From: Incurvaria masculella
Taxonomy: Eukaryota; Arthropoda; Insecta; Lepidoptera; Incurvariidae
Reading direction: 5' to 3'
Assembly (NCBI GenBank): GCA_946894095.1
Contig: OX335655.1
Coordinates: forward strand, 17,732,001-17,796,000
Length of the DNA stretch: 64,000 nucleotides
The translations under genes and the position numbers were made by a program. How positions within the stretch are numbered: the stretch's first letter is position 1; every line of letters starts with the position of its first letter. This document shows positions 45,142 to 56,030 of this stretch, piece by piece. The notes beneath the pieces are model-generated. The model was not told the DNA's origin. It saw only the letters and a program-made list of their open reading frames with translations, and made no database searches.

Positions 45142-48100
45142 CTGCAATCGAAAATTTATCTTGATATGAATGTCAGGACTGGATGATCTCATCATTCACA
45201 CAGATGTCACATTGCAAATAGTCAACTTTATCGTTAACGTCAGATTGGCGATTTTCGTAACATTTTTGGGGCAAAGGAAATCATTTAGTTATGGAAATAT
45301 TATCAACTTTCTACCTTTTTAACGACTACAATATAAATTCGGACTGGTACATTTCAGTTTGCATATCACCCACATTTCCAAACATTAGACGTTACACAAT
45401 AAGTATAACTTTATTCCCAACAAGCACAGATAAAAATAATGTTTTAGGGAAGAACTGATGGGTGCAAAATAACAGTATTCAATTGGTTTTCAATTGTATG
45501 ACAGAAATGTTACATTAGAAATACCTGCTTACGAGTACATGTTAAAGGTAGAAGGTCTTGCGTAAGGCGTCGGTGCGGCTATGGGATTCATCAGTAGCTG
45601 TGATCCTAGATCAATTTATAAAGGAGCAAACATAAGTGGACAACGTTGCTGATTGGCCAAATTTCAGGCCTCAGTCGGGATTTTGACGGAATGGACGACT
45701 AAAACGTTCTTGCAATGATATATTTTATTAGTTGTGCCGTGTGGGTTCCGACACCATAAAAAGTGGTCCCACTACATTTCTTTTCGTACATGTGGTAAGT
45801 ACTAAAACATTCGTCGTAGGTGTGGAATTAGTCATCCATGTCTAGCAAAAAGTTCTTACTAAAACACAGGATAAAAAGCCATGCTCACCTAGAATTCCGT
45901 GTATGGACTGGAAATGTGTCTCTTTGGCTCGGTATATGTTGACCGTGCCGGCCAGAGCGCACACAGCGCCGATGCCCTGCGTTATCCAGTGGATGGTCTT
46001 CTTGCTGGCGGTAGGGAAGAAGTAGACGTCCTGGTGCAGCATCGTTGAGATGACCAGCGTGCCGTGGCCCATGAATACTTGATACTGCGAACATGCAACG
46101 ATTTTTTATGTTGAAATGTAGGATAGAATTATTATAAGATTGGAAACATATTTAGTTACTATAGTAATGGTGATTAATGTACAATCTAACAACGTTCAAA
46201 GGATACACTTCCGATTAAAAGTGGAAATGAATGCTAAGGAATGTGACATGTATGTATGTCTATTCGACCGTGAAGCAAGGACACATTAATTGAAGAAAGA
46301 GCCCAGTAAAAAGAACTACTTTACGAATTTCCTGCAAACACTGTGTTAGTAGGAGGCATTCATTACGGGAAGAGGGACTGTAGGAGAATTCCAAATTCCA
46401 GGGTATACAACTGGTGGCGAAATTGGTAGACGCAATACCCGCGAATGGTATGTTTTGCTGGTTCGGGTCCAGCCTTGCAGTATATTCGTAAAGTAGTTCT
46501 TTTTACTGGGCTCTTTCTTCAATTAATGTGTCCTTGCTTCACGGTCGATTAGACATACATACATGTCACATTCCTTGGAATAAGCGACGTAGCTGCTTAG
46601 TACGAAAAAGTATATTTACGGAAATGAATGCTGTTAATACTAGCTTCTTTAATACAGATAATAATTATTATCTGTATTTTATGGCTTTATTTTTGTGTTT
46701 AATGAAACATATTTTTTTTTATAATTAGAAATGGTTGGTTTTACAAAGTAAATAACAGACGTTGTTAATTATGTTTGAATGTATGATCCGCTTAATATTT
46801 GTACCAAAGTCAAAGTGTTTTGCTTGCACGTCATTTCCTTCAACCGAAAGTGTACCTAAAAATATTGTTATTATTATAATCATAATTATAATAATATGCA
46901 CGTCGTCGTAGTGATACAAGGATACCTTTTTTTGTTAATTATAAAATTACTGAATTTAATTTAAAGTAGGTGATAACGCGCGTCTAAGTATTATCGTAAT
47001 AGATAAAAATGCATGTGTGCACACAATTTACCGTTTACGTCTAGTATTTACTCTGTTACTTAAAAACGCAGCGACGACCTGGTTTTTGTAGACTCATTGC
47101 TAATCCCGCCAGATCCCTTACCATTTTAAGTGTTTTTGCAAACATTATACATGACAGTTCGAGCCACGAGTTCGGACAATTGTACATTACGCTTAAGTTG
47201 GCCCATCCCGCTCATCTCCCCATACAAAAGGGGAAAGAAGATCACGCCCATATTTTTTGTCAGAGATCCAAAATTTTGCTCAAAATAGCTTTATTTGATC
47301 GAACTAGATGTCTGATGACCATTGGCATTGTAAAATTGTGTTTGGTTTCTAAATTATAAGGTCCGAAAGTTCGAATTTTTCGCGCGTTTTGTACAATAAC
47401 TTTGGAGGTGGATTACGCAATGATAAAGTAAGAAAATCGTAAAAAGATTAATCATCAGACATAGCTTATTTAATCAAGATTTATGATATATTTGGTTTTC
47501 GTTAGATTTTTGACTACAGCATTCGTGGTTTACTTTTAGCTATAAGTCGTTTTGAAATTAAAATTTTCGTAAATCTTACCAAATCATACACTATGCACAT
47601 TGTCTTTTTTGTGGACATGTTGCATCTTCCTCATCACGGAGCCTGTCTTATTCTTTGAAACAGAGAAGGTCCAAGAGCGCAACAGCACGGTTTTGTACCG
47701 TGCCCGCGAATGAGTTAGGCCCGCCGGGTTGGACCACCTTAATGAGGTCCTACGTACTTAAGGTCATATTTGTGTGTGTATGTACTGAGTAACGAATATT
47801 GATCTATGTTTGTCGTACTTTCACTTATATTGCTTGTCCACATTGTCACCTTGGATTCGTGTCTATTACTCAATGTTCAGGGTTGCAATATGCAACTGTT
47901 AAAGCTAAATACATTGTGAGATTATCGATAATGTATAATGATTTATTTGATAACATTATTAAATAAAAAAATAACATGAAAAGGAGAAGGAGAGACACAA
48001 GGGTTAAGAGCCAAGATAAAAGACTTCGTCCAGCGGCGACAAGTGTGGCAGTGTTCCCATCACGCTTGCTGCATTGCAATAAATAAATTACTAATATACT

Positions 48101-49298
48101 ACTACATTTAAATAACTTGCTAACATTTTGTTTCCTGTTAAGTCAATAATTTTCTTTCCAATTTCATATATAAAGGACTAGCTGCGGTACCCGGCTCCGC
48201 TCGGGTTAATGTCGGGATGAATTATTTTATGGATAAAAAGTTGCCCAAAGAGCTGGTTCAAAAGACTCGTCCAGGACAATGTATCCATCTACCAAATTGC
48301 ATTAATATCGTAGGAATGAATGAGAAAATCTCGTAGGGTTCAGCCTGCGTTTCAATGTAAGCGGAAAAAATGTAATTATTTACGACATCACATTAGAAAC
48401 CTCAAAAATAACAGTATTTCTCCACGATTTAATGGATGTTATTTTAGATCCAAACCTTCCTCTTCAATCACTCTATCTATTAAAAAAAACCGAATCAAAA
48501 TCCGTGGCGTAGTTTTAAAGATTTAAGCATACATAGGGATATAGGGACAGAGAAAGCGACTTTGTTTTATACTATGTAGCGATAGTGATATGGCGCTCTC
48601 ACACCACGGTCACAGTTCCCGATAGCGGACGGTTTCACAGCATCGATAATTGTATTGATGTTGTTACAGTTTGATGAAACTTTTTTAGAGGTTTTTATCT
48701 ATTTACATTTTATTCATTAAAATCCCCAGTGTGTAAGAATGTAGGCTCCATTTTTACCATCCTAGCAAGGAAAATAGGTCCCGATTCATTAAAGAAATTT
48801 AGTTCAACCTTGTCTTCTCATGAATACCCCAAAATGCAATAATGATAACATGTCGATCTCCGTGAATGAAAAAGAGATAATTGCTGTGAACTCAATGATT
48901 GTCGTCATGTGCAGCCTCTGACCTCAACATACTTATTATCTGCCTGTCGTTGGTCAATATTTTATTACTAACCCAGCAAAATTGACTGTCATAACAACCT
49001 AGTCCATTTTCTACAATAGCGGTTCGCACTCACGCATATTTTTGGTGTTCTCACTCACCCCAATGACCCCTAGAATGACGTGCAGCTGCAATGGTGTGAG
49101 GGTCTCTTCCACGTTGGAGAACACGATCCGGAGCGTGGCTGTCACCGTGACAGCTACCAGCACGTGCGGCGTGTACCTCCGGAATTTCCCGCGCTTTATC
49201 CTCTGCTTTTTGGCGGGTTTATGCACCTTGATCTGGTCCGTCTGGTCTTTGGATTCGATCTCCGTAGCACTACTGATATCCTGGTTTGGTTCCAACAT
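44747..49298 (-). CDS. Cytochrome b561-family transmembrane oxidoreductase (three exons, 276 aa)
   Basis: Seen: exons 49298-49059, 46084-45889 and 45141-44747 join in phase (240, 196 and 395 nt). Donors are GTGAGT and GTGAGC; acceptors are TTCGCAG and ATTGCAG. The start is the first ATG after an in-frame stop, with A at -3. The 35-40-residue basic N-terminus faces the cytosol in family models. About six membrane segments follow. Haem-ligand candidates are His73 (LHVILG), His112 (IHW), His142 (IHGILG) and His180 (GHTLTG). The 73/142 and 112/180 spacings fit the two b haems. Known: the family carries electrons across membranes, typically from ascorbate to ferric iron or monodehydroascorbate. 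The KxHW, SxHGxxG and soluble-tail layout most resembles CYB561 domain-containing (CYB561D-type) reductases. Substrate and membrane are not determinable here. The charged C-terminus ends NELSKEKTA. Confidence 0.92.
45142..45888 (-). other. Cytochrome b561 gene, intron 2 (747 bp)
   Basis: GT...AG, phase 1. No recognised element. Confidence 0.9.
45889..46084 (-). CDS. Cytochrome b561 gene, exon 2
   Basis: Starts in phase 0 at Tyr81 (YQVFMGHG). Contains His112 and His142 and the family block KKTIHWITQGIGAVCALAG. Confidence 0.92.
46236..46619 (+). mobile_element. Palindromic tRNA-like insertion with 13-bp direct repeats
   Basis: Seen: GGAAATGAATGCT lies at 46223-46235 and 46620-46632. The insert begins at once with an arm, 46236 to about 46337, whose inverse complement is about 46475-46576 with high identity (shared GAAGCAAGGACACATTAATT). 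The spacer contains a tRNA-like segment (46408-46480). A 43-nt unpaired tail ends ACGAAAAAGTATATTTAC. A partial relative lies at 53462-53622. Confidence 0.75.
46408..46480 (+). pseudogene. tRNA-like sequence (Leu-like D arm)
   Basis: The D arm GGCGAAATTGGTAGACGC has stem GCG/CGC. The anticodon stem ATACC/GGTAT is perfect, with loop CGCGAAT. The T stem GCTGG/CCAGC encloses TTCGGGT. Box A is TGGCGAAATTGG and box B is GGTTCGGGTCC. The acceptor stem is poor and position 33 is G, so it is not a normal tRNA. The D arm looks bacterial or organellar tRNA-Leu-like; this may be coincidence. Confidence 0.4.
47197..47738 (-). mobile_element. GGTGGCCCAACCC MITE in b561 intron 1
   Basis: Full copy, TTAA at 47193-47196 and 47739-47742. 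Same orientation as the host gene. Confidence 0.85.
48178..48590. repeat. ACTAGCTG...CCCGGCTCCGCTCGGGT dispersed repeat
   Basis: Starts ACTAGCTGCGGTACCCGGC and runs to CATAGGGATATAGGGACAG, then AAGCGACTTTGTTTTATACT. This wording is familiar from highly repeated LINE 3'-end or similar repeats of insects. A piece of the same start recurs inverted at about 49935-49958 (GAGCGGAGCCGGGTGCTAC). Confidence 0.6.
49059..49298 (-). CDS. Cytochrome b561 gene, exon 1
   Basis: Contains the start ATG (49298-49296), the basic N-terminus and the first membrane segments with His73. Ends at GGG then GTGAGT. Confidence 0.9.
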
Positions 49299-49339
49299 GT
49301 TCGATAGAGTTTTTATCACAAAATTGATGACTATCTGTT

Positions 49340-51026
49340 TGCGCGCACACTGTATTTATTAGTTTACTTACAACACAACTTGTCCTAACCGATGCCGTTT
49401 TCGTACTGGTTCGCGTTAGTCATTTCTGACAGCTAGAATCGTGCCGCTACAAGGCCGGTCACTCTTCTAGTCGGTATAAATTGTGTGCTGTTACTGTAAA
49501 CGTGTGTCTGTGAGGGTTCTGGTAGGTAGTAACTTACAATGTGCAATAATTTAACAATAAAATGTGAACAAAAACCAGCAGGTGTTTTATTCAGTGCACA
49601 AGGGAAGGTCTTAGCTATTGAGATCAGTGCGAAGTTTGGTATTGTGAGCTTGATTCAATAGAAATCCACCCAGATATTGTCCAAGAAGCGTTGGAAAACA
49701 GTTGTCTTTTATGACCTTCGTTTTAGATTTTTTTTTGAAATATCTATGATATTAAAAAAAAAACATACGGACATAGAATAATATTTTCTCAATTATTAAA
49801 AAATAATAATATAATGATTTCCTGTAACTTCACGACAGCCTTAACCAATCATCTGATTTAAATGAAACGTTGGTGAGTTGTCTGTTGTGCGCACGATTGT
49901 GAAGGTTTCTGAAATCCGTCCAAACGATATTGACTCGAGCGGAGCCGGGTGCTACTGACTAATAAATTTTACGTGAATCACGTTGTGGGTGAAGCATTAC
50001 TCTGAAATGTGCCTATAAGGAAAAGCGCAGATGCTTCAAGAATATGAAATTCAACAGGTAAAGTCCATAGCCTGCTTTTTAAGGAAAATTGGTAATTTAC
50101 CCAGCAGAGTGTAACTGTTTCCAGATAAAATAAATGTATTTCTTATTCTGTAGGTCTCGCCCTAGGAACTTAATCTGAGCTGTTTTCAAGGCATGGATAT
50201 CTTTCTAATTAACTGTTATAATTTACTGAGAAAATACACTAATTAACACACGAAGCAAGTATTTTTCATGCAAAGACATTATTTACGAAAATATCTTAGC
50301 TTTTTTGTACGACTTTGTTTTTAATGACATCTTCGGCTGCCTTAAAGTCGTGCGAATAGAGTATGAGATAGAATAACTTCATCTGCAATGTCTTAAGATT
50401 TTTAAAACCCATGGCACCAAAACAAAATAAAAAATTATGCACTGCGGTTTTTAATAAGCCCCAACCTTTCTCGAGTTGACCTCGCCAACGTACGGTCGTT
50501 TCCTCTCAATTGTATACACTGGAAAGAGAAGGAATTCCTAAGTCCCTTTTACTCTATGGTCGACGTCAGCATGCCAGAAAGAAATCTCAAAGTCTCTATT
50601 TCCGGTGTATAGATTTCAGACGAAACGACTGTACGAGGTCTTTAAATTTGGTTGCCGTCTCCCATCAGAGGCGGGAATTTTCCCATTTTTGACTGAGACT
50701 CAGATCTGCTAACCTATATTATATATTCTAAAGTACGATCTCCTTAGTTCCAGGGATAAATATGATCGCTTTATGCGATGATTTATGATTTCCTTTTATA
50801 CGGTCGACACGATTGATGTCTTAGTCAAGAGACTTATAAGTAGGTCTATCTTTCGGCACGCTAACCTGTATCGATCTTATAAGCTTGGTTTTAACTAAAC
50901 ATCTGCATTTTTAATACCTCTGCAGAGAGACGGATGATCTACTTCGTCATCAAACTGATCCAGATTCAAATTCAAACGAGATTCCTTTCATCCGTAACGT
51001 CGGCGTCGTGGTAAAGACAAAAAAAC
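49340..51026. other. Spacer upstream of the b561 gene
   Basis: Presumed promoter and 5' leader region near 49300-49560. No clear TATA box on the minus strand. The remainder is AT-rich with no recognised gene. Confidence 0.35.
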
Positions 51027-51307
51027 GGCAAGTGCGAGTCGCACTCGCACATGACGGGTTCCGTATCATTGTACAAGATTGAACAAAAAAAAAACCACGT
51101 TTTTTGTATGGGGCCCCCCTTTAATTCTTATTATTTTTCAGTTTTACCTATTTGTTGCGGCAAAATAAATACACACTCTGTGAAAAATTCAGCTGCCTAC
51201 CTAATACGGTTAATGAGATATAGCCCTGTGACAGATGGACGGACGAACGGACAGCGGAAGCTTAGTAATAGGGTTCCGTTTTAACCCTTTGGGTACGGAA
51301 CCCTAAA
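51027..51307 (+). mobile_element. GGCCAAGTGCGAGT/GGGTTCCGTACC dispersed repeat, plus orientation
   Basis: CGGCAAGTGCGAGTCGCACTC to GGGTACGGAACCCTAAAAAT, the same family as 25656 and 27311 but inverted. More diverged. Confidence 0.8.
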
Positions 51308-52883
51308 AATACGCTAATGTTATCCTTATTCTTGATCTCAAATCGATCTAAATCACGGCAATCGTAAATAAATAATATATTAGTATCCAACGATTCCAAT
51401 CGGTCATTAATTTTTCATTCCAGTATTTACATACCCTCTTTTGTCCCGTCTCGGTTGCATCGGGTCCGCTGCACCGTTCATAACAATGGGAGGAAAATAT
51501 TTTCCTTCGCCTGGTTCTCTATTTTCGCAGCCTCGGCGGGATCAAATAGTTTTTCCATTGTTGGCGCAGGAGATGCTTTCAGCTCATCTACCCCAACGGC
51601 GTACAATTCCGATAATGTGGAAGGCATAAATATATACAATTTTGCTGTGTCATACTACATGTAAATACCAGGATACGCTCGGTTTGATTAGTCACGGGCC
51701 AAATATTTTTAGAAAAAGTAGACCTTTTATTTAGGTAATAGACAATTTGTATTATAAAACGAAATATTTTTTATTATTATTAAGAAGACTAGAAATTAAA
51801 ATGTAAGAGAATAAATTAGTCGATGCCCTTGACATACATATGGCAAACATATGACATACATGCATCTATATGACATACATAGAAACATCTATATGACATA
51901 GATAAAAAAAATGTTTCGCTGTAATTATAGATAGGCTTTGTCGTTATTTGTTATATTTCAATTAATTAGTTCATTTTTTATTGTTCTGTTGACTGTATGT
52001 TGTATTAGCAAATTACTTAATTTAATATGATTTCCTAATTTACTTAAACAATTTTATTAATGAAATGTGTAAAAATATTAATTATATTTTATTATTGACA
52101 ATAAAATCTACTTGTTTTTGCATACGTTCATTTACCACAGTAGGCATATTTTAGGAGAGTTTTATTGTATGTATAAGTAGATTGCTCGGAGAAAGGTATG
52201 ATTTTGAGTAATAATTCCACATTCTGATGTCGGAAGAGTGCAGTGAGCATAAGTCCAAACTTCTGGTGGCTCACGATACCTAATTTATATGCTATGTAGC
52301 TGGAGATGGTGGCTCATATCATACCACTTCCATGATATTATACCAACACACCTTTTGGGATCACACCACTTCCATTATTTATCCCAGCACACCTTTTGTG
52401 AGCTAGGTGCCATGCCATGACCATTTTGTTTATTATTTCTCCGGCTACACATGGAGATAGAAGACTCGCGAGATATTATTACCAGCAGCTATGGACAATT
52501 AACAACGTTGAAGTCATAAAGTTATCCGATCCTAACTAGATCATTGAAACAAATAAATAGCTTCATCTGGCCTACTTACTAGGCGCAAAATATTGCGGGC
52601 ATTTTATTTTTAAAGTTTTCACCTGAATCGGAGTGTTACCCCAAATAACTAGAACTCGGGCGACATAAAGTTAGTTCCGGTATAATAATAAGTATATACA
52701 CACATTTATGTACAGTTTATGTTCCAGCCCATCGGTTTCGGTAATTTTTTACGGTATATACTTACATTGGACATTCAAATAACAACTAGATTTTCGTTGC
52801 TATCGTGAACCTAGAAACAATACCATCGACACAAAATGAGTAAGAGTAAGCCATTCACTGTTCAGTTTTATCACCGTTTCGAG
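51308..52883. other. AT-rich spacer
   Basis: A short TATGACATACAT tandem repeat lies at 51838-51900. A faint SINE family S trace lies at about 52310-52440 (TAGGTGCCATGCCATGACC). No gene recognised. Confidence 0.4.
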
Positions 52884-53233
52884 CGGCTCGTAGCCTGGTG
52901 GCGCGGCGACTGGTCTAGCGTACCAGAGGTCTGGAGTCAATTCCGACATGCACCACTTTCTTTCTCTTTCCGAGTTCGATAAGTGCGTTTCGTCACGAAT
53001 GCGAACTGCTCCATGGTCCGCAATCCATGTGAACTGTAGGTCCGTTTCCCCTACTAGGTGGTAGGGTTTAAGCCCGCCCGGGTTGGTACCATCGCATTGG
53101 ATGAAAGATGGTCGAAACGGCAATGAAAAATTGTCCGTGTTTCCAGTTCAATGTAGCCGTGCTCATACAGGGAAGGTTCTGGCGTGGCACCTAATTCCTT
53201 CGGGAATGTGGTGTATTGGGCTAATATCATAAC
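52884..53233 (+). mobile_element. SINE family S, near full length
   Basis: Head GGCTCGTAGCCTGGTGGCGCG, body with TACTAGGTGGTAGGGTTTAA, 3' part AGGTTCTGGCGTGGCACC, ending at GGGCTAATATCATAAC. The final 40 bp and A tail are missing. Confidence 0.85.
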
Positions 53234-53461
53234 AAACATAAAAACATATTTGATTACAACCGATATCCAGTACAGATAACAGTAAACCTATTTTTTTTAA
53301 AAACATAATTGAACACTACGTTACATGGTTACATGTATCGCGTGGGTGAATTTGGGCGTGCCGCGCCCTTGCGACTTCACGCGATCTTGATTCGATCGTT
53401 AACGAATCTGTCTGAGATTGTGTACACTAACGAATGTTTTAATTCAGAAACCTAAAGCAAT

Positions 53462-53622
53462 ATACTCAATATACTGCAAGGCTGGACCCGAACCAGCAAA
53501 ACATTCCATTCTTTAATTAATGTGTCCTTGCTCTACGGTCGATTTCACATACATACATGTCACATTCCCTGGAATATGCGACGTACATGGTTGGTACGAA
53601 AAAGTATATTTACTTGAATCAT
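53462..53622 (+). mobile_element. Relative of the 46236 tRNA-like palindromic element, partial
   Basis: The right arm AATTAATGTGTCCTTGC...ACATACATACATGTCACATT and the tail ACGAAAAAGTATATTTAC match 46505-46619. Upstream, the tRNA T-arm region is present but inverted (GGCTGGACCCGAACCAGC, 53483-53500). Left arm absent. Confidence 0.65.
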
Positions 53623-54019
53623 TGGGCATTTTACACAACTATTCAAAAGATCATGCATGAGAAGTGTGGTGTGAGTTTCTGCTTATTGTCGATCACAAAG
53701 CGGCCCATGTCAGATGGTGTCCCAGAACTGAGGAGAGTGAAATCATATTCCGGGAGGTCACGAAATTTTGGGTCACGATAAGGTAAATGGCTGAATCTGG
53801 GTTCACATGGTAGAGGCCAACCCTCTGATGCTAAATATGTCGGTCTGCCCATGCCAAGTGGTTGCGTTATCTAGATTGGCTATATAAAATAAATGTTGGT
53901 ATGTACCTGCTGATGAATATACTGATTGTCTGGAAACATTGATACCTATTAATTAAACAACAATGGGCAGTCGATTTTTGTATTAAATCCTTAAATATAC
54001 CTAAAGTTATTTCTGTAAC

Positions 54020-54138
54020 TGTTATATACAGGCCACGCACAATCCAGACATGGGAAGTTTAGAGAAATGTCACCTATCTTGCATTACAAAATGTCAATGA
54101 AAATAAAATCGTTTTCTCCTCAAATTGTGTTTGCAATC
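54020..54138 (+). repeat. Mag-like 5' LTR
   Basis: TGTTATATAC to TTTGCAATC. Contains AATAAAA (54108-54114). Differs from the 3' LTR at two internal sites and in the last two bases (TC for CA). Confidence 0.9.
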
Positions 54139-54152
54139 TGGCGACGAGGATG
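54139..54152 (+). other. Primer-binding site, tRNA-Ser(GCT)
   Basis: TGGCGACGAGGATG directly follows the 5' LTR. Confidence 0.75.
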
Positions 54153-54158
54153 ACCACA

Positions 54159-55680
54159 ATGGATACAAGAAAACTAAAGAAAACACGCGCCTCACTACGG
54201 GGTATATTAACCAAACTAGAAAACTATTTACAAACTCAAGAAACACTTTCATACGAAGAAACCTAAACAAGACTTGAATCGCTCCAAGAAACACTACGGA
54301 AATTACAGGAAGCACAGCATACAATAGAACTGGAAACACCAGACGATGCACTACAAGACGAGATGGAAACCAGGTACGAATTTGAAGAAACAATCACAAA
54401 TTTAAAAACAAGACTTTTAATATTACAAAATAGAAGCCACCAACCTGCGGCGCCCCTACAAACACTGACATTACAGTCACAACCGAATATGAACGCACAG
54501 CAAGAACGAGGCCCAAAAATGAATTTTCAGCCTCTTCAAGAAAAAGAAACTTTTAAAAACTTTACTACAAGACTAACTATATATTTCTTAATCAACATGA
54601 TCGAAGACGCTAAAATGAAAGTGTACACCTTACTTTCCGCTTTATCACCGGAATTACACGAAAAATTACATGATTTGTGTTCTCCGGATGACCCACTCGG
54701 TATGAATTTCATGGAACTAACCAAGATACTAGACGAATATGTAGACCCAAAACCTAGCATATGGGCATTACAACATAAATTTATAACGCGCATGCAATGC
54801 GAAGATGAATCTGTGGCAATATACGCCTCAGAATTGAATATTATGTCTGCCTACAGAACCAATACGGTGAAAACAACTAAATAAGTAAATGAATAAATAA
54901 ATAATTAAATAAGTGAGAAAAAAAATGAGAAAAAAAACAGCTAATCTGGTTGTATGTAGCTGAACGCCCCCTCTTGTGTCCCGCGCCGCCGTCTCTATGC
55001 GGATCAGATGGCGCGAGCCGCGCCCCTGGAGCTGCAATGGGGTGCAGGGAGTGCAGGATCGGGAATCGGGAGCCGATCCTGAAACATAACATAGATATCG
55101 TACAAAGCAGTAATATTTCGCCATTCGCCGTTTTTTTTATTTGATTCAGAATTGATGAAACTTTCCATCAACTGCCAATTCAAATGTCAAAATTGTCAGA
55201 AACACACTCTAGAAAACTTCCTAGCCCTACAATTTATTCGAGGATTGAAAGACAGTGATATTCGAACAAAAAATATTCAAGAAAGAGACACACCAACATT
55301 TGCAGAATTAGTACAAATTGCTACATCTATAGAATTGGGAAAATCGGACAACATAAGAATATCTGACGACATTAACAAATATACTGACACAGTAAACAGA
55401 ATCACGAACTCATCCAATACACCTAATTATCAACGAACTTCTTTCTCACAACCAAGGAAGCAGCTATCTTATCCGATCAACATAAGAGATTTAAAAGGGA
55501 AATGCTTTCGATGTGGCAAGGATGACCATCGTGCTAACGAGTGTGGGGCTATCAAATATACTTGCCTGAGATATAAGAAAACTGGTCACCTAGCGCGAGT
55601 CTGCCTGCAACATAAGCTAAACAACAATCAACTAGACGACCATACAAGTAACATGAGTAATGAAAGTATGGGGGAGATAA
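54159..55680 (+). pseudogene. Mag-like gag, interrupted
   Basis: ATG at 54159 follows the primer site by six bases. An in-frame TAA at 54264-54266 stops it after 35 codons. The same frame then runs open from 54267 to 54837 through a coiled-coil-like N-terminal part and a capsid-like part, is cut by the insertion 54838-55145, and resumes in frame at 55146. The nucleocapsid has a CCHC knuckle CFRCGKDDHRANEC (near 55503-55545). The second knuckle has lost a Cys (CLRYKKTGH). Gag coats the RNA in the particle; this copy cannot make full-length Gag. Confidence 0.85.
54838..55145. mobile_element. 308-bp insertion in gag with 10-bp direct repeats, class unknown
   Basis: TCAGAATTGA lies at 54828-54837 and 55146-55155. 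Removing one copy plus the insert restores the reading frame. The insert has an A-rich left part (54888-54940), a GC-rich centre (54965-55080), and a T-rich right end. No terminal inverted repeats and no tail in the expected place. The long duplication suggests retroposition. Confidence 0.75.
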
Positions 55681-56030
55681 ACCTCATTAAAAGTGAAATT
55701 TCTAAAAAATATATGATCACTGTAAAAATAGAGAACAAACCAGTTTGCATGGAGTTTGATACAGGGGCAACATTGTCATCGATGTCACTCAAGCATTATA
55801 AAGACCTAAACATACGAAACACAATATTCAAAACCGAAATGAAATTAAGAACATACACAGGCGAAATCATCAAACCTGCAGGGGTAACATACATCAAAGG
55901 AACTTATAGAGACCAGACTTTCAATGGAAAGTTATACATCATCAATCAGAATGTTGACCCTATCTTTGGCAGAAGCTGGATGAAGGAATTAAACGTGAAG
56001 ATTAGACATGAGATTACTTCAAACTACCGA
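55681..56030 (+). pseudogene. Mag-like aspartic protease
   Basis: FDTGATLSSMS (about 55757-55790) holds the catalytic Asp. IFGRSWMKELNVK marks the domain end. The frame is shared with gag, then a frameshift near 56005-56030 separates it from RT. Confidence 0.8.

Larger units (their letters stand above)
46085..49058 (-). other. Cytochrome b561 gene, intron 1 (2974 bp)
   Basis: GT...AG, phase 0. Contains the tRNA-like palindromic element (46236-46619), a TTAA-flanked MITE (47197-47738) and a CTAGCTG-type dispersed repeat (about 48178-48590). Confidence 0.9.

Noticed and set aside
44777..45169. 130-codon plus frame
   Set aside because: Antisense of b561 exon 3.
46408..46480. Bacterial tRNA-Leu acquired by transfer
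   Set aside because: Only the D arm resembles bacterial or organellar tRNA-Leu. The acceptor stem is poor and it sits in a repeated insect element.
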